Assembly: GCF_036347055.1 (NCBI RefSeq)
Contig: NZ_CP108882.1
Coordinates: 6,126,001-6,190,000 of the forward strand
Direction: 5' to 3'
Source: Streptomyces sp. NBC_00820
GTDB taxonomy: Bacteria; Actinomycetota; Actinomycetes; Streptomycetales; Streptomycetaceae
DNA: 64,000 nt
The notes beneath the pieces were generated by a model. It saw only the letters and a program-made list of their open reading frames with translations. It did not search any database and was not told the origin of the DNA. The translations under genes were made by a program, and so were the position numbers. Shown here in pieces: positions 15,597-23,982 of this stretch (within the stretch, counting starts at the first letter, position 1; each line of letters begins with the position of its first letter).

Positions 15597-15616
15597 CAAG
15601 GAGAGCGCTCTCCTTG
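15597..15616. promoter_or_regulatory. Perfect 20-bp palindrome with LacI-type core
   Basis: CAAGGAGAGCGCTCTCCTTG is fully palindromic. Its core GAGAGCGCTCTC is shared with the site at 63561 and resembles operators of Streptomyces LacI-family regulators. It sits 25 bp beyond the RAE on the side away from rph. Confidence 0.5.
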
Positions 15617-15832
15617 CCTTTGCCGTTTCACGGGCAGCCCTGTTGCTCCTGCCCCTGCTCCTGCCCTGCCCCGGCCGTCGCGGCGTCGGTGGTGTCCCGG
15701 ACGGTCGCCCTCGCTTCCTTGTGTCGTGTCCGTGGTGATCCTCGCTCCGCTTCGTGCAGGGCCCACTCGGCCGAACTACTGGCCGCAGGCGCGTGATCCA
15801 ATGGGCGGAGGTGGCAAGGGAGGACAGGGGTC

Positions 15833-16249
15833 ATGGACGGATGGCTTGCGGCGGGTGTACCGCTGCTGCTCGGGGCGGTGTTCATGACCGTCGGCGTCAC
15901 CATCCGGCGGGGGACACGGAGGCTGCGGGAGCAGGGGGCGAACGCCCGCGGCACGGTTGTCGGGTTCCGGACCCGGCGCGACTTCGATTCCAACAGCACG
16001 ATGTACCGTCCGGTGGTCCAGTGGGTGACCGGTGACGGCCGGACGGTGGAGGTGGTGTCCTCGACCGCCAGAAACACGGTCGGCGATCTCCACCGGGGCG
16101 CGGCGGTGACGGTCTTCTACGACCCGGACGACCCGGAGCGGATGCTCATCGACGGCTACGACGGCGGCGTGCTGGCCGGCGTCTTCTGCCTTCTGGGGGC
16201 TGTGGGGCTGGCGGCCGCACTCCTCGTCGTCTGGTGCCTCGCCACCTGA
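15833..16249 (+). CDS. DUF3592-type membrane protein
   Basis: The 138-residue protein has a membrane helix at each end (about residues 5-25 and 110-135). Between them is a beta-rich extracytoplasmic or cytoplasmic domain (ARGTVVGFRTRRD...YRPVVQWVTGDGRTVEVVSS...VTVFYDPDDPERMLID), the standard DUF3592 layout. GGGAGG precedes the start. The function of the family is unknown; the gene stands alone. Confidence 0.8.
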   Translation: MDGWLAAGVPLLLGAVFMTVGVTIRRGTRRLREQGANARGTVVGFRTRRDFDSNSTMYRPVVQWVTGDGRTVEVVSSTARNTVGDLHRGAAVTVFYDPDDPERMLIDGYDGGVLAGVFCLLGAVGLAAALLVVWCLAT

Positions 16250-16429
16250 CGGGTGCCCGCACAGACACGGGCGATCTGGCTGCGCGTGCCTGCGTGAAGG
16301 CCGGGTCCCGCGTCATGCCGGTCCGGCTTCTGGGGAACGTCGCTGCGAACCGGTGGCGAGCAGCCGTGCCGGAACCCGGACGCCGCCCACGGCATGTTGC
16401 CCATAGGCTCTCGGTGAAGGGCAGGTGCG

Positions 16430-17092
16430 GTGGAGATCACGGTGCACTGGGTCAAGACGTCTTGGACGAAGCAGTCCCGGGGTGGGGAGGCCGCTGCCCG
16501 CAGGAACGCGCTCCCGGTCGGCTTCATGTTGCCACGGGTGCCCCCTGGGTTCGCTCACTTTGTCCAGATGTCCGAGCGTGACGGGTTCGAGCCGCGCTCA
16601 GAGCAGGCTGCTCTCCGCGAGGTTGGCGTCAGCCTGCGGGACGAAGGGGGCCGCCTATGGGCACTCGCACGCGTGGAGCCGCTGTTCGGGTTGCCGCCCC
16701 GGCCGCGCAGGCCCCCGGCAGTCCGGCTGCTTCCCGGGCAGTGGGTCCGGTGGCAGTTGAACTACCGGTTCTCCAGCGCCAATGGCATACGTGGCTGGTC
16801 GTACTGGCTCGACACGTTCAACAAGCCAAGGGCCCGTACCGGCAGGATCCATGTCGTTCGGCCCCGCGCGATCCGCAGTCGTGACCCGTTGAACCGTGCG
16901 GTGGTCCCGCCTGCCGCCAGCATCGTCTCCGGGCGCCCGGACGTCGCGTTGGACATGGGCGGATGGCATGCGGGAAGCGGGCCCAACAGGCCTGTTCATG
17001 CCGTGAGTTCGCGATCGGTGTGCGATTCGGCCGCGGTGTGGGTTAGCGTCTCGTCGTCCGTCCGGTACGCAACCCTGAGCCGGCCCGCGTGA
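16430..17092 (+). CDS. Hypothetical protein, probably frameshifted
   Basis: From the GTG at 16430 the first 135 codons have normal bias and include PGQWVRWQLNYRFSS followed by WSYWLDTFN. In similar Streptomyces proteins I recall, the LDT-x-N motif is followed by a HGPVP-type motif. Here that continuation (SQGPVPAG...FGPARS) is in the +1 frame from about 16835 and ends at the TGA 16890-16892, while the annotated frame runs on as an Arg/Ser-rich tail. A one-base deletion or assembly error near 16830 is likely. The function is unknown. Confidence 0.5.
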   Translation: MEITVHWVKTSWTKQSRGGEAAARRNALPVGFMLPRVPPGFAHFVQMSERDGFEPRSEQAALREVGVSLRDEGGRLWALARVEPLFGLPPRPRRPPAVRLLPGQWVRWQLNYRFSSANGIRGWSYWLDTFNKPRARTGRIHVVRPRAIRSRDPLNRAVVPPAASIVSGRPDVALDMGGWHAGSGPNRPVHAVSSRSVCDSAAVWVSVSSSVRYATLSRPA

Positions 17093-17377
17093 TTTCGGCT
17101 GTCGCGCGCGTGAGCGTCGCCGAACAGCCTGCCCTGTGCGGCCTTTTGGAGGCGCTGCGCGACGCGGCCGCCGTCGATTCCTCCGGCGGAACCGGGACGG
17201 CCTGACCGCGGACCGGGCTTCGGGGGTCTGTCCTACGCCCTTGCGCACGCATCGAGTTGGCAGGGAACTTGACCCGTCCCGGTCCCGCCCTACTCGGATA
17301 CCGGTGGCTGAAGTACTCGGGTGGAGGTGAGTACGCGCGCGCTGTGCGGTGACGGGCGGAGCGGAAATGCTTCTCGC

Positions 17378-17767
17378 ATGAGAGAAGAGATACGGAAGGC
17401 CGCTTCCCAGTCGTTGTCGATCGTCGTGTCGGCCGGCTTCGCGCTGGCGGCGTGGGTCGCCTGGCTGGGCTGGGATCAGCACCGTGATGTGCACCCCGAC
17501 GGCTCGACCACCGGCCCGTACCAGGCGTGGCAGGTGATCGGGCTGGTGCTGACACTGCTGGCGTCGGTGTACTGGGCGGTGTCCCGACGCCGGCCCGCCG
17601 GTGCTGTGCTCGGCACCTCGGCGGGCCTCACCGTCGCCGCCTATGCCGACTGGTCCGACGACGCCAGCGGGCTCTTCGTGATCGGCGTGCTGATGACCAT
17701 GATGGGGAGTCTGGCCGCGACCGGCCTCGTCTCCCTCGTGATCACCTCGATGCGGCGAGAGGGGTGA
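17378..17767 (+). CDS. Small polytopic membrane protein
   Basis: The ATG at 17378 gives 129 residues with about four hydrophobic segments (VVSAGFALAAWVAWLGW, VIGLVLTLLASVYWAV, AVLGTSAGLTVAAY, VIGVLMTMMGSLAATGLVSL) joined by short Asp/Arg-rich loops. A ribosome-binding site GGAGCGGA lies 13 bases upstream. I do not recognise a family; its layout resembles small integral-membrane proteins annotated as hypothetical in Streptomyces. Confidence 0.7.
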   Translation: MREEIRKAASQSLSIVVSAGFALAAWVAWLGWDQHRDVHPDGSTTGPYQAWQVIGLVLTLLASVYWAVSRRRPAGAVLGTSAGLTVAAYADWSDDASGLFVIGVLMTMMGSLAATGLVSLVITSMRREG

Positions 17768-17792
17768 CGGGCCAGAGGCGCGGGCATGGCGC

Positions 17793-17821
17793 GGGGCTGA
17801 CCGGTGGAGTCGGTCAGCCCC
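17793..17821. terminator. Bidirectional hairpin terminator
   Basis: Arms GGGGCTGACCG and CGGTCAGCCCC enclose a 7-base loop between two convergent genes. Confidence 0.75.
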
Positions 17822-17876
17822 GGGCCCGGACCCTGGGTGCGGGAAGCGAGCGGCGGACGGCGTCGCCCGGAGTCGC

Positions 17877-18752
17877 TCAGTAGCGGTCGAGGACCAGCTG
17901 GGTCTTGAGGACGTCGCCGTGGTACAGCCAGCCGTGTGCGTCGGCCACGGCGATGGCGTCGGAGTGGAGCTGGGCGGCGTCGGCGTAGTCGTCGGTCTTG
18001 AACGACAGCTCGACGACGTACTCGGTGCCGGTTCCGCTGGAGTTCTTCACCGGCAGCACCTCGATGGCGGCGTCGTCCGACGACTCCCACGCACCCGACC
18101 AGACCTGCGAGGTCACCGGACCGTGGGCGCGGGAGGCCGACAGGGTGTCCGAACCCCAGTTGCCGGAGAGCCAGTCGTCGAGTTTGCCGGGGATCTCGTT
18201 GACCAGCCAGCCTCGGCCGGTGCCGGCGGCCGGCAGGGAGGTGCCGGAGTAGCCGCTCGCGCTGTGGCTCTTCTCGTTGCTGAAGCTCAGGGTCTGCTTG
18301 GCGTAGCCCCAGTCCACCTCGGCGTCGTAGTTGGTGTCGCTGCTGTCGAAGCCTTCCGCGTTCGCCTCGTCCAGGGCGCCGTCGATGTCGCCGTTCGACA
18401 CCGGGAAGCGCTTCTTGTAGCTCTCCTCGAAGTCCGAGCCCGACTTGTGACGGAGCCGGACGTCCCAGCCCTCGGCGTCGAGGTCCAGCGCGTCGGTGTC
18501 GAAGTACTCGTAGGAGCGTGCCTTGGCGGAGCCCGTGATCCCGAAGGCCGCCTTCACAGCCGAGGTCGGGGCGTGCGAGGCGTCGAGTGCCGCGGTGGTG
18601 AGATTGATCTTCACCTCGTACGTCGGTGCGGCGTTGGCGTCGGCGAACGCCGGTGTCGCGGGGGCGAGGACGGCGAGCGAGACGGTGAGCGACGCGGCAA
18701 GGCCCAGCGCGGACGCGGTGAGCGAGCGACGGGTCGGGGAGGTAATGGCCAT
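17877..18752 (-). CDS. Secreted CYTH-like protein
   Basis: The ATG at 18752 gives 291 residues starting with a clear signal peptide (MAITSPTRRSLTASALGLA...PAFA, cleavage near residue 37). The mature N-terminal half reads YEVKINL...AVKAAFGITGSAKARSYEYFDT, then LDAEGWDVRLRHKSG and DFEESYKKRF. This order (EVK strand, YFDT, VRLRxK, YKKRF) matches CYTH/triphosphate-tunnel proteins that bind polyphosphate-like ligands, but the protein is exported, which is uncommon. The C-terminus has further beta-rich segments. The gene is monocistronic. Confidence 0.65.
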   Translation of the reverse strand: MAITSPTRRSLTASALGLAASLTVSLAVLAPATPAFADANAAPTYEVKINLTTAALDASHAPTSAVKAAFGITGSAKARSYEYFDTDALDLDAEGWDVRLRHKSGSDFEESYKKRFPVSNGDIDGALDEANAEGFDSSDTNYDAEVDWGYAKQTLSFSNEKSHSASGYSGTSLPAAGTGRGWLVNEIPGKLDDWLSGNWGSDTLSASRAHGPVTSQVWSGAWESSDDAAIEVLPVKNSSGTGTEYVVELSFKTDDYADAAQLHSDAIAVADAHGWLYHGDVLKTQLVLDRY

Positions 18753-18906
18753 GTCAGGAAGGTCACCCCGGCCGGTGATCGGCACATGGTCAACAGGGGT
18801 GATCTGCATGAAGCGGAGACGTCGGGCAGGGCACGCGTCCTCCCCGGGGCCTGAGCGACCCCGTGGGAGCGAGCCGCCGGCCGTCGGGAGCCGCCATCCG
18901 GACACG
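18753..18906. other. Promoter side of the CYTH-like gene
   Basis: No gene is seen in the 336 bases between the CYTH-like gene and the chitinase stop. This part carries the presumed promoter of the leftward gene. Confidence 0.35.
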
Positions 18907-18941
18907 CCGGGAGCCGGGAGCCGGGAGCCGGGAGCCGGGAG
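18907..18941. repeat. Five tandem copies of CCGGGAG
   Basis: A 7-bp unit is repeated five times without change just past the terminator hairpin of the chitinase gene. Confidence 0.8.
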
Positions 18942-18974
18942 CCACGACCGCGACGGTAGGTGTCGCGGTCGTGG
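18942..18974 (-). terminator. Terminator of the chitinase gene
   Basis: A perfect 13-bp stem (CCACGACCGCGAC / GTCGCGGTCGTGG) with a 7-base loop lies 115 bp downstream of the chitinase stop codon. Confidence 0.7.
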
Positions 18975-19088
18975 CGGGCACGGCGTGGTCACGGCAAGGG
19001 TGTGGCGGGGGTGCGGCATGGGGCCATGACGGTGTGTCGTCGGCCCGGCCGACGCCGACGAGGAGCGGTGCCGGGGGTGGAGGCGCCC

Positions 19089-19985
19089 TCAGCAGTAGAG
19101 GTTGCCGCCGGGGGAGACGCCGAGGATCTGGGAGAAGCGCTGGTAGGCGTCGACGCGGCTCTGCACCTGGGCCGGGTTGCGGCCGTCGCACTCCAGGGAG
19201 CCGTTGATGCTGCGGATCGTCTGGCCGAATCCGGCCTGGTTCACCATGGCGTTGTGCGGCGTCATGGAGCCGGGACCGGACTGGGTGTTCCAGTACCACA
19301 GGCCGGTCTTCCAGGCGACCGCCGCGTCGTTCTGCACCAGCCAGGGGTTGTTGAGCAGGTCGATGCCGAGCGCGTCGCCGGCGGCCTTGTAGTTGAAGTT
19401 CCAGCTGAGCTGGATCGGCCCGCGCCCGTAGTAGGCGGCCTGGCCCGCGGGACAGCCGTAGGACTGGCTCCAGTCGCAGTAGGTGGGGTAGTTGGCCGTG
19501 TTCTGCTCGACCACGTACACCAGACCGCCGGTCTCGTGGTTGACGTTGGCGAGGAAGGCCGCCGCCTCCTGCTTCTTCACCGCGTCGCTGCCGGTGTGGG
19601 CGAAGCCCGGGTAGGCGCTGAGGGCCGCGACGAACCCGCTGTACGTGTAGAACGAGTTCCGGTTCGGGAACATCTGGTTGAACTGCGCCTCGCTCACGAC
19701 GAAGTCGCCGGCCGGCGTGCCGGTGCCGCTGTCGCAGGCGTAAGGGTCCCAGTACCAGGTGCTGATGATGGGGTCGTAACCCGGGTTGTCGTGTTCGGCG
19801 ATGTACGTCTTGCCGTCGGTGTAGCGGACGACGTCGCCGGTGGCGTACGACCTTCCGGCCACCCAGGCCGGGTAGCTGGAGCAGGAGGCGGCCGACGAGG
19901 CCGAAGCGGCCGGGGCCGGCAGTAGCAGCGGGGCCGTCGCGAGGGCGAGGGCGGTCAGCGCGGCGGAGATGTGTCGTCTCGACAC
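19089..19985 (-). CDS. GH19 chitinase with N-terminal chitin-binding domain
   Basis: The GTG at 19985 follows GAGGAG by eight bases; the open frame further upstream is not coding-like. The 298-residue protein has a signal peptide (about 1-30). A CBM5/12-type chitin-binding domain follows (about 36-84: YPAWVAGRSYATGDVVRYTDG ... WYW). The GH19 catalytic domain comes last, with NVNHETGG and VVEQN. E151 and E160 are spaced nine residues apart like the acid/base pair of Streptomyces ChiC enzymes. It is secreted and hydrolyses beta-1,4-linked GlcNAc in chitin with inversion. A DasR-like site 134 bp upstream indicates control by GlcNAc status. Confidence 0.92.
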   Translation of the reverse strand: MSRRHISAALTALALATAPLLLPAPAASASSAASCSSYPAWVAGRSYATGDVVRYTDGKTYIAEHDNPGYDPIISTWYWDPYACDSGTGTPAGDFVVSEAQFNQMFPNRNSFYTYSGFVAALSAYPGFAHTGSDAVKKQEAAAFLANVNHETGGLVYVVEQNTANYPTYCDWSQSYGCPAGQAAYYGRGPIQLSWNFNYKAAGDALGIDLLNNPWLVQNDAAVAWKTGLWYWNTQSGPGSMTPHNAMVNQAGFGQTIRSINGSLECDGRNPAQVQSRVDAYQRFSQILGVSPGGNLYC

Positions 19986-20517
19986 AGGATCAACTCCTCT
20001 GTGGGCCACGGCCTTACCGGGGCGGAGCGGAAGGGGACCAGCTTCCTGCGCGCGCCAGTGAACACCGGACATGGCGTGGGGGTGGCCGTGGTGGGGGGTG
20101 AGGGCCACACTCAACTGCATTGGTATGTACCAGTCAAGCGGAGGGGGCGTTCGGGGGTGGAGATCGGTCAACCTGCCTGTTGCGCAAGGGAGTTGTCCCC
20201 GCCTCTGCCGCTCCGGCCGCGACGATGCCGACGGCAGAGTCTGCGTGTGGGCGTTTCGGCCCGTGAGCTTGGCGGCTTCTGGGCGCAGGGTTTCGCTGGA
20301 GGGGGCGGCCGGCGATCACCTGGTCGGGGGGCGGGTGGCCGGTGTGAGGGCGCGGGTGGCGTCCTGGATGGCCGAAAGTGCTTGATGTGGAACGCACTTG
20401 GGCGCACCGTCGGCTTCGGCGGCGAGGGGATTCGCGAGCTCCGGATGTCGTCGTACGACTTCAGTCGGGGCTGCCTGCCTCCGTCAGTCGGGGCCGCCTC
20501 CGTCGGCCGGGGCTGCC
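19986..20517. other. Chitinase promoter region and gene-free spacer
   Basis: The DasR-like site at 20119 is the only recognisable signal. Near 20464-20520 the motif CGGGGCYGCCTC recurs about three times. No frame has the codon bias of a gene. Confidence 0.4.
20119..20134. promoter_or_regulatory. DasR-responsive element (dre)-like site
   Basis: ATTGGTATGTACCAGT matches the dre palindrome ACTGGTCTAGACCAGT at 12 of 16 positions, including both TGGT/ACCA-type half-site cores. DasR is the GntR-family GlcNAc-responsive repressor of Streptomyces chitinase genes. Confidence 0.6.
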
Positions 20518-21810
20518 TCAGGCGGGGGCGGCGGAGTGGGTGGCGGAGCGGGATGCGTGGCGGGCGATGCGGGTGGCGGCGTACTCCGTACCGGCGACGA
20601 AGCGCATCATCGGGCCGAACATCGGTGCGGCGAGGGAGCCGGTGAAATACAGGCCCGGTGTCGAGGACTCGAACGCCGCCGAGAGGTGCGGTGCTTGCGA
20701 ACCCGGCACGCGCACGACGGAGTTGCGCAGGCTGGGGGACAGGAAGGTCAGCGCGTCCAGGTCGAGTCGGTAGCCCGTCGCCGCCAGGACGTGATCGGTG
20801 GTCAGGGTTTCGGGGCCCTGGTGCCCGGAGACGGACAGGTGTACCCCGGAGTCGTCGGCTTCGGCTGCCGTCACACGGCACGACGTGCGGATCGGGACGA
20901 CGTCCTCGACGCGGTCGCGCAGCCACCAGCCGCCCGACGGGCCCAGCGCCTTGCGGAACAGCAGCATCCGGGCGGCGGCGGGCAGCCGGCGCACGCCGCC
21001 GGGGGTGGCGCAGACCGCCGCCAGGATCCAGCCGGTGCCGAGCGGCGAGGCGGGCTTGGACAGCCGTTCCGTCCAGGGGCGGGACAGCGCGGGCTTCTGC
21101 CCCCACAGCACGTGCGACTCGCGGACCAGGACCTGTACGTCGGCGCCTGCCTCATGCAACAGGGCCGCGCTCTCCAGGGCGGACTGGCCGCCCCCGATCA
21201 CCGCGACCCGTCGGCTGGCGTACGGGGAGAGGTCGGTGTGGTGGCTGGTGTGGGACACCCGGGCGTCGGCGCCCGGCCCCTGCGGGGCCAGGTTCCGCAG
21301 CTCCACCGGGATGTGGGCGAGGCCGTTGAGGCCGGTGGCGACGACGACGGCCGCCGCCGTCAGCTGCTGTCCGTCGTCAAGGCGCACCGTGAAGTGCGGC
21401 CCCGACGGGGCGCGTTCGACTGCCGTGGCCCGGCCCGGTTCCACCTCGCCGACGTACCGCTTCTGGAACCACAGCCCGTACCGCACGAACACGTCGCACG
21501 GAATCGGTGTCAGCTCGGTCAACTCCGGCTCGCCGTGCGCCCGGCGGAAGTCCGCCAGTCGGCCGCCCGGCTCCGGCGCCGACAGGTCGGTGGCGTCCGG
21601 TGTCGACTTCAGGAACATGCCGGTGGCCATGGCGTGCCGCCAACTGCCCAGCACGTCACCGAAGATGCGGACCTTCACCCCGGCGGCCCGTAGGTGTGCG
21701 GCCACCGACAGGCCGTACGGGCCGGCGCCGATGACGACGACGGGAGGGGCTCCGCCCCCGGTGAACTCCTGCTCATGGTCACAGCGTCGCTCCGGAAGCG
21801 ACTGCGTCAT
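20518..21810 (-). CDS. FAD-dependent oxidoreductase (flavin monooxygenase-like)
   Basis: The ATG at 21810 follows GGGGGA and gives 430 residues. Two Rossmann motifs are visible: an N-terminal FAD site (VVVIGAGPYGLS) and a mid-protein NAD(P)H site (VAVIGGGQSALES). The ATGY segment (LAATGYRLD) and a C-terminal FTGSLAAPMFGP block are typical of Pyr_redox_3/FMO-like proteins related to lysine/ornithine N-monooxygenases. The substrate is unknown. The gene stands alone, divergent from the copper operon, with 284 bp between starts including the CsoR-like site. Confidence 0.8.
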   Translation of the reverse strand: MTQSLPERRCDHEQEFTGGGAPPVVVIGAGPYGLSVAAHLRAAGVKVRIFGDVLGSWRHAMATGMFLKSTPDATDLSAPEPGGRLADFRRAHGEPELTELTPIPCDVFVRYGLWFQKRYVGEVEPGRATAVERAPSGPHFTVRLDDGQQLTAAAVVVATGLNGLAHIPVELRNLAPQGPGADARVSHTSHHTDLSPYASRRVAVIGGGQSALESAALLHEAGADVQVLVRESHVLWGQKPALSRPWTERLSKPASPLGTGWILAAVCATPGGVRRLPAAARMLLFRKALGPSGGWWLRDRVEDVVPIRTSCRVTAAEADDSGVHLSVSGHQGPETLTTDHVLAATGYRLDLDALTFLSPSLRNSVVRVPGSQAPHLSAAFESSTPGLYFTGSLAAPMFGPMMRFVAGTEYAATRIARHASRSATHSAAPA

Positions 21811-22030
21811 GCGTCCCCCACTGATCCCGACGTCGTCTCCCCAGGACAACGCGAATCCCCCGGGATGGCGCGCCGACAGAAGTCGTCACACACCGGTCCC
21901 CCTCCGACGCTCAGTGTGACGCGTCGTACGGCATCGGTTGGTGATTTCGCCGTACGTTGGTCAAAACATGGCCGAACTGTAGGGCGGCGATGGGCTCCAC
22001 GTGGTTTCTGTCGACCTTGACTCGTCACTT

Positions 22031-22047
22031 ATACCCGGCGGGGGTAT
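22031..22047. promoter_or_regulatory. CsoR-like copper operator
   Basis: ATACCCGGCGGGGGTAT has the arms ATACCC/GGGTAT around five bases, the pattern of CsoR operators that are released by Cu(I). It lies 48 bp before the first gene of the operon, which encodes metal-linked proteins. Confidence 0.65.
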
Positions 22048-22094
22048 TCTCCGGTGTGCGTGCGGGTAGGCAGCGGTGGAGGGAAGGGCGCATC

Positions 22095-22538
22095 ATGGGT
22101 GGCGGACAGGCGGCCGAGCGGGGCGTTGCCCGGCTGCTCGCTCTGTGCGCGGTCCTGTGCGGACTCTTCCTCATGCACGGCGCTCCGGCCTCCGCCGCCG
22201 GGGGCTGTCACGGGGGCATGCCGGTGATGTCCGCGTCGTCAATCGGTGTTCATCACGGTGCGGCGACGGACGCGGTCCATGCCGGGGCGGCCACTCTGCT
22301 CCGGCCTGACTTCCAGGTCGGGGAAGTGGGCGGTACGCACGGCGAGTTGTGCGTGTCGACGCCGGCGCACGAGCGGTTCCCCGTCCCCGGACCGCGCCTG
22401 CTCGCGGTGGCCGAGGGCGCGGTGCCGGCTGCCTGGGCCGCCGCACCGCCGCGGGCGGCCATGGGACGGGCCGCGTGGCGGGGACCGCCGCCAGGCGGAC
22501 GGGATCTCCTGCTCCAGGTGTGCGTCGCGCGGACGTGA
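22095..22538 (+). CDS. Small exported His/Cys-containing protein (DUF6153-like)
   Basis: The ATG at 22095 follows a GGAGGGAAGGG region. The 147-residue protein begins with an uncleaved or cleaved hydrophobic segment (VARLLALCAVLCGLFLMHG). A segment with possible metal ligands follows (GGCHGGMPVM, GVHHGAATDAVHAG, GELCVS). The layout matches proteins I recall as DUF6153, which commonly precede copper-handling genes in Streptomyces. Its position behind a CsoR-like operator supports a role in copper binding at the membrane; direct evidence is lacking. Confidence 0.65.
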   Translation: MGGGQAAERGVARLLALCAVLCGLFLMHGAPASAAGGCHGGMPVMSASSIGVHHGAATDAVHAGAATLLRPDFQVGEVGGTHGELCVSTPAHERFPVPGPRLLAVAEGAVPAAWAAAPPRAAMGRAAWRGPPPGGRDLLLQVCVART

Positions 22539-22578
22539 CAGGCGCGCCGCCGGTCCGGCCGTACGGCCCGATCGGCTC

Positions 22579-22720
22579 CGTGTCCTGCCGCAGAGCGGCT
22601 GGGACCGGCTCGGTGCCGTGCCGCAGAGCGGCTGGGACCGGATCTGTGTCCTGCCGTTCAGCGGCCTGGACCGGGTCTGTGTCCTGCCGTACGGCTGGGA
22701 CCGGCCTCGTGTCCTGCCCT
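22579..22720. repeat. 33-bp minisatellite between two operon genes
   Basis: Around four and a half copies of a 33-bp unit (core TGTCCTGCCG...GCGGCTGGGACCGG) fill most of the 231-bp gap between the DUF6153-like gene and the lipoprotein gene. Copies differ at a few bases and the last ones are shortened. Confidence 0.75.
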
Positions 22721-22769
22721 TCCCGCGCGCCACCGGTGTGGCGCGCCCACCCGGAAAGACCCCTGTCTG

Positions 22770-23759
22770 ATGTTCACTTCCTCCCGGTGCGCAGTTTCCC
22801 GGTTCACCTTCTCCCGGTTCGCCTCCTCCGGGCTCGCCTCACGCCGTCCGGCCTCACGCCGCCGTGCCCTCGCCGTGGCCGGTGCCACCGCCGCCCTCGC
22901 GCTGGCGGTGAGCGCCTGTGGCTCCTCCGGCGGGTCCTCGTCCATGCCCGGCATGGACCACGCCACCGGGTCCTCCGCATCGTCCTCGTCCGGAACCTCG
23001 ATGGGGGACATGCCGGGGATGGGCCACGGGGCGTCCGGCAACGGCGGCCTGTCCGACACGCGGGACGGGTACCGCCTCGTCTCCAAGGACCGCCGGCTCC
23101 CCGCCGGGACGCGGGCCGCGTACCGGTTCACCGTCATCGGTCCGGACGGAAAGCCGGTCACCGGCTTCGCGCTCGACCAGACCGAGCGAATGCACTTCTA
23201 CGCCGTCCGCTCCGACCTCACCGGCTTCCAGCACCTGCACCCGGTCATGGCCGCCGACGGCACCTGGACGGCCGAGCCGGCCTCCCTGGCGCCAGGCTCC
23301 TGGCGTGTGTTCGCCTCCTTCACGCCCGATGCCGGCGCCGGAAAGGGGAAGGACCTCGTCCTCAGCCGTGGCCTCACCGTTCCCGGCCGCACCGCGAAGC
23401 CGGCGCCGCTGCCCGCGCCGGCCACCTCGGCCCGGGCCGACGGATACACCGTCACGGTCAAGGGAGAGCTGACGGCGGGTACGGCCCGCCCGCTGACCGT
23501 CTCGGTGTCCAGGGGAGGGAAGCCGGTCACCGACCTGCAGCCGTACCTCGGCACCTACGCCCACCTGACGGCCTTCCACGAGGGTGACCTCGCGTTCGCC
23601 CACCTCCACCCGGCCGCCGCCGAGGTCACCGGTGACCGCGGCGGCCCGGACCTGTCCTTCCACGCCGAACTGCCCACGTCCGGCGACTGGCGGCTCTTCC
23701 TCCAGTTCAGGACCGGCGGAAAGCTGCACACCACCGCGGTGACCCTGCGCGCCGGGTGA
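22770..23759 (+). CDS. Met/His-rich lipoprotein, probable periplasmic-side copper binder
   Basis: The 329-residue protein has a long Arg/Ser-rich N-terminal region and a lipobox ending ALAVSAC with Cys50. Next comes a linker with methionine/histidine clusters (SMPGMDH, MGDMPGMGHG) of the type that binds Cu(I)/Cu(II). The rest (about residues 95-329) forms two beta-sandwich-like halves, each with an H-L-H-P motif (FQHLHPVM and FAHLHPAA). It would be anchored on the outer face of the membrane. It sits second in the CsoR-type operon. A metallochaperone or metal-sequestering role is inferred. Confidence 0.7.
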   Translation: MFTSSRCAVSRFTFSRFASSGLASRRPASRRRALAVAGATAALALAVSACGSSGGSSSMPGMDHATGSSASSSSGTSMGDMPGMGHGASGNGGLSDTRDGYRLVSKDRRLPAGTRAAYRFTVIGPDGKPVTGFALDQTERMHFYAVRSDLTGFQHLHPVMAADGTWTAEPASLAPGSWRVFASFTPDAGAGKGKDLVLSRGLTVPGRTAKPAPLPAPATSARADGYTVTVKGELTAGTARPLTVSVSRGGKPVTDLQPYLGTYAHLTAFHEGDLAFAHLHPAAAEVTGDRGGPDLSFHAELPTSGDWRLFLQFRTGGKLHTTAVTLRAG

Positions 23760-23818
23760 CGTCCGGCGGGGCGCCACCACCGGGAGAGAGCGGGGCGCCC
23801 CCGCCGCGTCGTGCCCCC

Positions 23819-23940
23819 GTGCGGATACGTCCACGGGGTGCGCCTGCCCCATGCGGACACGTCCCTGGGGTGCGTGCCCCGTGCGGATACGTCCACCGGG
23901 CGCGTGCCCCATTCCGATACGTCCCCGGCGCGACGTGCGT
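23819..23940. repeat. 30-bp minisatellite before the permease gene
   Basis: Four units starting GTGCGGATACGTCC (or a close variant), of 32, 30, 30 and about 30 bp, lie between the lipoprotein and permease genes. Confidence 0.8.
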
Positions 23941-23982
23941 GTCCGGGGCCGTGCGCCGCGTCGGGGAGGGAAGGCTGCACAG

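Larger units (their letters stand above)
15219..15832. other. Divergent control region of rph and the DUF3592 gene
   Basis: No gene is convincing here. The region holds the rifamycin-associated element and a 20-bp perfect palindrome. About 335 bases separate the RAE from the rph start, so the transcript probably has a long leader. Confidence 0.45.

Noticed and set aside
23819..23940. 30-bp tandem units considered as CRISPR repeats
   Set aside because: The units abut directly with no unique spacer and have no hairpin symmetry.
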